Below the pieces are notes generated by a model. It was not told the DNA's origin. It made no database searches and worked only from the letters and a program-made list of their open reading frames with translations. From Bacillota bacterium (GTDB lineage Bacteria > Bacillota > Clostridia > Oscillospirales > Ruminococcaceae): 18,368 nucleotides of DNA. Every line of letters starts with the position of its first letter. Position 1 is the stretch's first letter. The position numbers and the translations under genes were made by a program. This document shows, piece by piece, positions 14,041 through 18,368 of this stretch. The stretch is taken from assembly GCA_023458875.1 (NCBI GenBank), contig JAEWXO010000052.1, positions 1 to 18,368 of the forward strand, in the 5' to 3' direction.

Positions 14041-14065
14041 AAGCCTAAGGGTAGTCCTTAGGCTT
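14041..14065. terminator. bidirectional terminator between convergent genes
   Basis: AAGCCTAAGG (14041-14050), loop GTAGT, CCTTAGGCTT (14056-14065). It lies between the plus-strand microprotein operon and the minus-strand phosphatase gene. The minus-strand exit (AATAATTTTATTC) is more T-rich than the plus-strand one. Confidence 0.7.
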
Positions 14066-14094
14066 GTTATCTGTATTAACGGTATTTACAACTT

Positions 14095-14415
14095 TTACAG
14101 AATATATTCATCTACTCTTTCCTTGATAATTTCAATAAGATTACTGTTCATATACTCAAATTCATCGGGGATATATAAGCATACAACTCTTTTGCCATAA
14201 AGTTCATCTTTATATTTTTCCTGTATTCTTCTTGTATGTTTTTTCTCCATAGTGAAAATAATGTCAGCCCAGCCTATCATTCCAGCAGAAACTTTTAAAC
14301 GGGCATTATTCTCTGTCCCAGCGGATTTTACTGTATGTCCATTATAATTATTCAATACCTTTTCCGCCGTTAAACTGCGTCGTTTATTTTGGCTACATAA
14401 AAACAATATTTTAAT
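14095..14415 (-). CDS. COG4551-type low-molecular-weight tyrosine phosphatase-like protein
   Basis: The core reads ILFLCSQNKRRSLTAEKVL, with a C-x5-R(S) phosphatase loop, followed by VKSAGTENNARLK, WADIIFTMEKKHTRRIQEKY, and GKRVVCLYIPDEFEYMN with the conserved acidic DxxEYM segment. These match the predicted protein-tyrosine-phosphatase family COG4551. Substrates are unknown. The start is odd. A TTG at 14445 would add ten residues but has no ribosome binding site. A clear AAGGAGA lies six bases before an ATT at 14415, exactly where homologues begin (M-K-I-L-F). I place the start at that ATT. It lies 70 bases downstream of the CBASS effector on the same strand and could share its transcript. 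Confidence 0.7.
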   Translation of the reverse strand: MKILFLCSQNKRRSLTAEKVLNNYNGHTVKSAGTENNARLKVSAGMIGWADIIFTMEKKHTRRIQEKYKDELYGKRVVCLYIPDEFEYMNSNLIEIIKERVDEYIL

Positions 14416-14515
14416 ATTATCTCTCCTTAAAAGTTGTACTTTCAACGTTTTTTAAACTCATGAATATACTAAACAAACTGCGAAGCTCAGAAACCTTGTG
14501 ATAGTAAACGTTAAT

Positions 14516-15418
14516 TTAATCTAATTGGATGGTTATTGTTTCTTTATACTTATTTTGCATTATCAATTTATCGGTGTTTTCACTTAAGATTTTGGGTGTG
14601 TGATTAGCAATTTTATCAACAAAATTGTTAGATATGAATTGAACGCCAAGTGATTTTATTTCATCAGCAGAAGCATAATAATATTTGTCGCAATCTTTTA
14701 ACATAAGTTTTCTGAAAAGCTGTTCTTGCTGTTCTAATAACTGAACCTCAACAATATCCGCCAAAAGCAATTCATAATGGCTAAATATACATCCGTACTC
14801 AACGTTAGTCATATGCCTTCCACAATACTTATAGGATAACGTCCCAAATTCACTTCTATCCAAAATGTCGGTGGTAAAAATTTCTTCAATAAATTCCCTT
14901 GAAAGATTTGATACATTCTCACGTTCCTGAGTTTTATTGAATCTTCTAATAAATTTTCTTAAGTCTTTGTTTTTAACCAGCAAACGATAGTCTCGTTTTG
15001 TTACTTTATCGACTGGAATTCGGTCATCATTCTCCACTGGAATATTGTCTCTCAAATAGTATGACTCTTCTTTGGTGAATTTGTACGCGCCACCTACAGG
15101 CTGATATTTTTTTGTTCTGAAATTACGTACTAAAAAGTATTTTCCATCGATCTTTATTCTAAATAAATATGCAAATGAAATCCTAATTAGGGTATCCTTT
15201 TGCAATATTCCTGCTCTTTTCAGTTTTCGTTGAGACGATTTCCAATTCTCATTATCAGATAAATCAATAATGCTCGGAATAAGGTATGGAATCGCTATGC
15301 CGGAAACCAAACTGCCAAGCATAGATCCAACTGTTATCGCATGTAATTCACAGACAATTGCACATATAGCAGATCCAGCAGATACTATAACTAAAATAAG
15401 CATCTTAATAATTTTCAT
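14516..15418 (-). CDS. cap16: CBASS effector Cap16-like (2TM + SMODS-associated NUDIX)
   Basis: A 300-residue protein. Two membrane helices lie at about 5-24 (MLILVIVSAGSAICAIVC) and 31-52 (GSMLGSLVSGIAIPYLIPSI). From about 80 a divergent NUDIX fold follows (GKYFLVRNFRTKKYQPVGGA), with a Nudix-box-like helix SREFIEEIF near 172-181. This is the plan of the SMODS-associated NUDIX proteins, called Cap16 in CBASS. They are thought to sense the cyclic oligonucleotide made by the CD-NTase and damage the inner membrane, killing the infected cell. The canonical GX5EX7REUXEEXGU box is incomplete, so hydrolysis is doubtful and ligand sensing more likely. It follows the CD-NTase on the same strand. Its ribosome binding site (GGAG) touches the stop of the AGS-C remnant upstream. 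Confidence 0.82.
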   Translation of the reverse strand: MKIIKMLILVIVSAGSAICAIVCELHAITVGSMLGSLVSGIAIPYLIPSIIDLSDNENWKSSQRKLKRAGILQKDTLIRISFAYLFRIKIDGKYFLVRNFRTKKYQPVGGAYKFTKEESYYLRDNIPVENDDRIPVDKVTKRDYRLLVKNKDLRKFIRRFNKTQERENVSNLSREFIEEIFTTDILDRSEFGTLSYKYCGRHMTNVEYGCIFSHYELLLADIVEVQLLEQQEQLFRKLMLKDCDKYYYASADEIKSLGVQFISNNFVDKIANHTPKILSENTDKLIMQNKYKETITIQLD

Positions 15419-15434
15419 ATTTTCTTTGCTCTCC

Positions 15435-15693
15435 TCAACTCATACCAATCGGGACTTCCACATAACTGATAACCACACATACTCCATCTTTTAATAGATT
15501 GTACTCAATAAAAAATGGTTCTACGAATTTCGTTTTTTCAGTTATTCTTTTCTCGTATTATGTATTTCTCATCGTATATCATTTCTCCGCTCGGCTTCTT
15601 CACCAACATTTCGAACCTTCTATAGAATCTTGTCATAAGAAGATGCTGATGTAAATGCCTTTTTACAGTTAACTGTAAAATCAGGTGGTATCA
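15435..15693 (-). pseudogene. decayed second AGS-C sensor domain (CD-NTase C-terminus)
   Basis: Directly after the intact CD-NTase stop, the minus strand encodes a broken relative of that protein's last 85 residues. It reads PPDFTVNCKK, then DKIL*KVRNVGEEAERRNDIR* (TAG where the intact copy has W, TGA where it has G). After a frame change comes KTKFVEPFFIEYNLLKDGVC, ending SYVEVPIGMS and a stop. The intact protein has DKILWKVKNVGPEAERRNQL and GVCVAKTRIDVPIGR at the same places. Two stops plus a frameshift make it a pseudogene. It is clearly diverged from its neighbour, so it is more likely the tail of a different CD-NTase than a fresh duplication. Confidence 0.75.
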
Positions 15694-17064
15694 TCACCTG
15701 CCTATCGGAACATCAATCCTTGTCTTTGCAACACATACTCCATTCTTTATGATATAACATTCGATGTAATGGTTACCGAAAAAATTACTATGCTCAACTA
15801 TACTGGTTCCTTTCTCAATAATTTGTCCTCTGAGTTGATTTCTCCTCTCGGCTTCTGGTCCAACATTCTTGACTTTCCAAAGGATTTTATCTGGCTGCGG
15901 ACAATTGGTGTCTACCATCACACATTTAATCTCGAAATTGTGAGGCAAGAAGTGTTTTAGCAATGCAAGAAACTCTGATAACGACTTCGGTCTCCAACCG
16001 TTACCGCTGACATCACAAGAAACTCTGCAGTAATACGAAAGATTGACAGGATACAAATCCTCAATGAACTGTTCTGTATCGGCGAAGGAACGTACAGACT
16101 TAAACACTGGCTTAAGTGAATAACTGGAGGACTCGACCACCTGCTCATTCCAGAAGTCATGATTAAAGAAACCATACCATGCTTGAAGCGCATCATCCTT
16201 GGTACAAGAATCCTTGAATAAAGCATCCAAATCTTCCAGTTTGCTTTTGAGGCGGTTTTTCCAGTTAGTCATCTTTTTTTCGTCGTTCTTTCTGGGCGTT
16301 AGGTCTCTACCATTATCTACTGGAGCAGCAACAGATGTGTCGGATTCAAGTCGGCTAACGACTTCTTTCATTGTGTAGTAAAACAACTCATCAATGCGAT
16401 CATAGGTATCTTGCAATTTTTCATCACATAAAACAGTTTGAAGCAATCCACTCGGCATATTCTTCCAACTACCTCTAGACTTGCAGAACATTTTGGAGAT
16501 ACGAACTACTTTCCTAAGTTTCCCGTTGGAAGTATCGTTCTGAGTTTTAAACCATTCAGATAGACCTTTAAGTTCACGCTGAGTCCAATCAGATCCAGCG
16601 TGCTCATATATCCAACAGTCATTAAAAGAATCAAAATACCGCCTATAAACCGCAAAATCAATATGATAACCGTCCGCATATTTGATTCGAACACTGCTTG
16701 TCTTGACCTCTGGTTCTGCATTAAACTGTTTGGTTTTTCGCCGAAGAGCATCTGCGACCATATTTCTGGTAGCTTGAGCTCCTTTATTACCAAGAGCGTC
16801 TTTGTCAAAAACAACAGCAACATCAATGTCATAGTCACTATCTTCATTTTGAACGACGGTGGACATTGCCACGCTTCCCTGAACGCAATCTTCTACTATT
16901 GAATACGAGGTCTTGTTTTCCTCATTATACTCGCTTAGACCATCCTTAAGTCGTTGAATGTTCAGGTTCTTCTTGCTGTATAGTTCATCTTGATCCGTTT
17001 TAGGTAGAACAACGTAAGAAGTGTAAAACGTATTGAATTTTGATGATAAGTCATACATGCCCAT
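15694..17064 (-). CDS. CBASS CD-NTase (SMODS nucleotidyltransferase) with AGS-C sensor
   Basis: A 456-residue cGAS/DncV-like enzyme. The catalytic motifs are G63-S64 in VQGSVAMSTVV, D79-x-D81 in SDYDIDVAVVF, and D136 in GYHIDFAVYRR, which together bind the two metals. A helical OAS-like region follows. The C-terminal 85 residues form an AGS-C sensor domain (ILWKVKNVGPEAERRNQLRG, then FFGNHYIECYI and a final VPIGR). On phage infection such enzymes make cyclic di- or trinucleotides that switch on the partner effector, here the 2TM-NUDIX protein. No E1/E2, JAB, HORMA or TRIP13 genes are present, so this is a minimal (type I) CBASS. The clade and product cannot be fixed by eye. GGATGGAG precedes the ATG. 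Confidence 0.88.
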   Translation of the reverse strand: MGMYDLSSKFNTFYTSYVVLPKTDQDELYSKKNLNIQRLKDGLSEYNEENKTSYSIVEDCVQGSVAMSTVVQNEDSDYDIDVAVVFDKDALGNKGAQATRNMVADALRRKTKQFNAEPEVKTSSVRIKYADGYHIDFAVYRRYFDSFNDCWIYEHAGSDWTQRELKGLSEWFKTQNDTSNGKLRKVVRISKMFCKSRGSWKNMPSGLLQTVLCDEKLQDTYDRIDELFYYTMKEVVSRLESDTSVAAPVDNGRDLTPRKNDEKKMTNWKNRLKSKLEDLDALFKDSCTKDDALQAWYGFFNHDFWNEQVVESSSYSLKPVFKSVRSFADTEQFIEDLYPVNLSYYCRVSCDVSGNGWRPKSLSEFLALLKHFLPHNFEIKCVMVDTNCPQPDKILWKVKNVGPEAERRNQLRGQIIEKGTSIVEHSNFFGNHYIECYIIKNGVCVAKTRIDVPIGR

Positions 17065-17142
17065 AAACTATTCTCCATCCTTTTTAGATATGAATTTCCC
17101 ATTATTGCTAATACACGTATCTTTATTTATTAAAACAAGTAA

Positions 17143-17171
17143 AGCCATAAAAGCGATTTGCTTCTATGGCT
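17143..17171 (-). terminator. terminator upstream of the CBASS operon
   Basis: AGCCATA (17143-17149) pairs with TATGGCT (17165-17171), with an inner AAGC/GCTT. On the minus strand it is followed by TTACTTGTTTT. It would stop transcription from the conjugative-element genes before the CBASS operon, which implies a separate CBASS promoter in 17065-17142. A TTGTTT box lies there but no convincing -10. Confidence 0.6.
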
Positions 17172-17230
17172 CACTTTTACTAATTATAACATATTATTCT
17201 GGCTTTTTCAACCTAAAATTCACAATTTCG

Positions 17231-17407
17231 CTATCTTTTCATAGCATCCGCAATCCACCGCTTCGAACTGTCATAAACATGTCCATATCGGTCAATAGTT
17301 AACTTTTCGCCATTTTGAATAGCCATGAAAATTGATTTACGGTCAACATCATCAACTCCCATATAATTGGAGTTATCGTATATCTGTTTTGTCGTATCTT
17401 TTATCAA
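17231..17407 (-). CDS. 58-residue conserved-looking orphan protein of the element
   Basis: It starts at TTG (17407) behind GGGAGGGG and reads IKDTTKQIYDNSNYMGVDDV, then DRKSIFMAIQNGEKLTIDRY and GHVYDSSKRWIADAMKR. It is soluble, mixed charge, without Cys or membrane segments. The ribosome binding site is very strong and the gene sits between two terminators on the strand of the conjugative-element genes, so it is probably real. I do not recognise the family. The ID(R)YGxVYD pattern resembles small accessory proteins of conjugative elements, but that is only an impression. Confidence 0.5.
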   Translation of the reverse strand: MIKDTTKQIYDNSNYMGVDDVDRKSIFMAIQNGEKLTIDRYGHVYDSSKRWIADAMKR

Positions 17408-17430
17408 AATACCCCTCCCTTAAAAGAAAT

Positions 17431-17454
17431 TGCCCCTCGCCGAAGCAAGGGGCA
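17431..17454 (-). terminator. UUCG-capped terminator after the TTRAP gene
   Basis: On the minus strand TGCCCCTTGC-TTCG-GCGAGGGGCA forms a 10-bp stem with one T-G wobble and a stable UUCG tetraloop, followed by ATTTCTTTT. It lies 6 bases after the TTRAP stop. Confidence 0.8.
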
Positions 17455-17460
17455 TGAACA

Positions 17461-17670
17461 TCATACTTCTGCAAAATTCTCTGAGAAATTGAACTTGGCA
17501 TATTCCTTGTCAGTAATTCCGTCAAGCTTGCAGATAACCCTTTCAGCGATTGTTTTCATATCAGCATCATGAATATCGGGCAGCATTTCAAAAATGTTGC
17601 TGACAGTTTCCTTTCTTGTTTTTCCAAGTGCAATGCATATAAAATTGATTTCTTCAACTGTAAAACTCAT
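17461..17670 (-). CDS. TTRAP family (putative transposon-transfer assisting protein)
   Basis: A 69-residue protein starting MSFTVEEINFICIALGKTRK, with LPDIHDADMKTIAERVICKL and DGITDKEYAKF. This matches the TTRAP family of Tn1549-like conjugative transposons: an N-terminal (F)TVEEINL(I/M)C and a C-terminal (D/E)M..IA...I.KL..(M/I)TD(E/K)E(F/Y). Its biochemical role is not established. It is coupled to the upstream YodL/DUF4316 gene by an ATGA overlap, as in related elements, and is followed by a strong terminator. Confidence 0.8.
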   Translation of the reverse strand: MSFTVEEINFICIALGKTRKETVSNIFEMLPDIHDADMKTIAERVICKLDGITDKEYAKFNFSENFAEV

Positions 17671-18248
17671 ATTTCCATTCCTTTCTCTTTTGGCTTGTCC
17701 TTTGACTGCTCCTTTTGAACCTGCTTTGCCGCCTTAATCTGCCCTAAAATAGATGGCTTACGGTCAGCTTTAGGCTTTTCAGGAGGACTTTTCTGCTCAT
17801 TTTTTACCGCTTTGCATAAATCAAAAAGATTAATCGGCTCACCATTTTTCGCCTTTTCCTCAAGCTCTGAAACAGACGGCGTATTGTTGATAATACCATC
17901 AAAGCTGTTATCATTTTGTTCAACAGCGTCCTCAACAGCTTTTAAATGATTTTTCTGAATTTCCCCAAAGTTTTGAAGCTCCTTAAATCCGAAATTGTCA
18001 ACGTAATGTGCAGAAGCCTCTCCGTTATGCTGAATTACAACAATGTCGCTGACACTGAGAGAATGCCCAACAAAGTCCTTTGGATGATTGAGGTTGAATT
18101 CATCATAAATATCATCAAGAAGCTTATCCTTATCAAGTGCCTGATTATCTTCAATTTTTCGTGTATAAACAAGGATATAATCCTCACGGTGAGGAACTTC
18201 TCCGTTTCGTTCAAGATGTTCAAGCGGAACGAAGCGAATATCACTAGT
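17667..18248 (-). CDS. YodL/DUF4316 protein of a Tn1549-type element, 5'-truncated
   Basis: About 194 codons remain, ending in a TGA that overlaps the TTRAP start. The YodL part reads DIRFVPLEHLERNGEVPHRE, DYILVYTRKI, DDIYDEFNLNHPKDFVGHSL, then SVSDIVVIQHNGEASAHYVD. The DUF4316-like part follows: AVEDAVEQNDNSFDGIINNT, a glutamate/lysine-rich tail and a KPSILGQIKAAKQ segment. This pair is a hallmark of Tn1549-family conjugative elements, with no established function. The N-terminal part of the gene is missing: recognisable sequence starts at about 18245, just where plus-strand DNA with its own promoter begins, so the gene appears cut by the next element. No start codon is left. Confidence 0.75.
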   Translation of the reverse strand, partial: TSDIRFVPLEHLERNGEVPHREDYILVYTRKIEDNQALDKDKLLDDIYDEFNLNHPKDFVGHSLSVSDIVVIQHNGEASAHYVDNFGFKELQNFGEIQKNHLKAVEDAVEQNDNSFDGIINNTPSVSELEEKAKNGEPINLFDLCKAVKNEQKSPPEKPKADRKPSILGQIKAAKQVQKEQSKDKPKEKGMEI

Positions 18249-18266
18249 GTACAGGCATATTCACTC

Positions 18267-18295
18267 TTGAATTAAATCTGCATATATGTTATAAT
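18267..18295 (+). promoter_or_regulatory. promoter of the right-edge gene
   Basis: TTGAAT (18267-18272), a 17-base spacer and TATAAT (18290-18295) lie 38 bases before the ATG at 18333, which has GAGGGTG in front. Confidence 0.6.
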
Positions 18296-18332
18296 TGTCA
18301 TAGATACGATTTTATTGAAATGAGGGTGTACT

Positions 18333-18368
18333 ATGGCAAGACCAAAAAAACGCACAGTCGGTTTATCA
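18333..18368 (+). CDS. 5' end of a possible IS630-like transposase (runs off the window)
   Basis: Only twelve codons are visible: MARPKKRTVGLS. A start of the form M(P/A)RPKK followed by a short strand is common in IS630-family transposases, and the gene lies where the YodL gene is cut. Other families (DNA-binding regulators, recombinases) also begin this way, so the assignment is tentative. The ribosome binding site and promoter are good. Confidence 0.35.
   Translation, partial: MARPKKRTVGLS

Noticed and set aside
14095..17064. Phosphatase-like gene as a third CBASS component
   Set aside because: It is on the same strand and close, but COG4551 proteins are not an established CBASS component, and the doubtful start and 70-base gap do not support coupling. 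Left as a neighbour only.

Overview
The window looks like accessory DNA from a low-GC anaerobic Clostridia bacterium (Oscillospiraceae or Lachnospiraceae-like; inference). The grounds are a high-molecular-weight-rubredoxin/rubrerythrin/desulfoferrodoxin/ferritin cluster, Tn1549-type conjugative-element genes (YodL/DUF4316, TTRAP, giant ArdC-like/methylase-helicase with nested tnpV), several IS3-family elements and AT-rich promoters with AGGAGG-type ribosome binding sites.

Layout. 1-2642 (+): a terminator, a decayed 3' end of a GGDEF gene, then an oxygen/peroxide-stress cluster (hrb, rbr, dfx, ftnA). 2670-3894 (-): an IS3-family element whose transposase uses -1 frameshifting. 3925-5320 (+): an AlbA_2/HATPase_c_4 (Schlafen-AlbA/RecG-C-like) regulator behind a near-consensus promoter that is overlapped by repeated ATTCAC sites. 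5321-6320: a gene graveyard with two decayed copies of one unknown gene and several strong hairpins. 6321-6917 (-): the 3' third of a DISARM drmB (DUF1998) gene, cut by IS elements. 6917-9587: two abutting IS3-family elements. 9572-12904 (-): the 5' part of a Tn1549-type giant conjugation protein, cut at its methyltransferase domain, with tnpV overprinted in another frame. 12989-14445: DUF503, a three-gene microprotein/HMA-like operon and a COG4551 phosphatase-like gene. 14516-17064 (-): a compact CBASS anti-phage module (CD-NTase with an AGS-C sensor, and a 2TM-NUDIX effector). 17231-18248 (-): more Tn1549-type genes (a 58-aa orphan, TTRAP, a truncated YodL/DUF4316), cut on the right by another probable mobile element.

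How it fits together. The minus-strand order YodL, TTRAP, cargo, giant protein suggests that the CBASS module and its neighbours are cargo between conserved genes of a now degraded conjugative element. Both ends of that element are cut by mobile DNA. Between the CD-NTase and its effector lies a decayed second AGS-C domain, similar in sequence to the C-terminus of the intact CD-NTase. This points to past duplication, or replacement of one CD-NTase by another, inside the operon. With the truncated DrmB, the window is a defence-rich, IS-remodelled island. All identifications come from reading motifs by eye; no database search was run.
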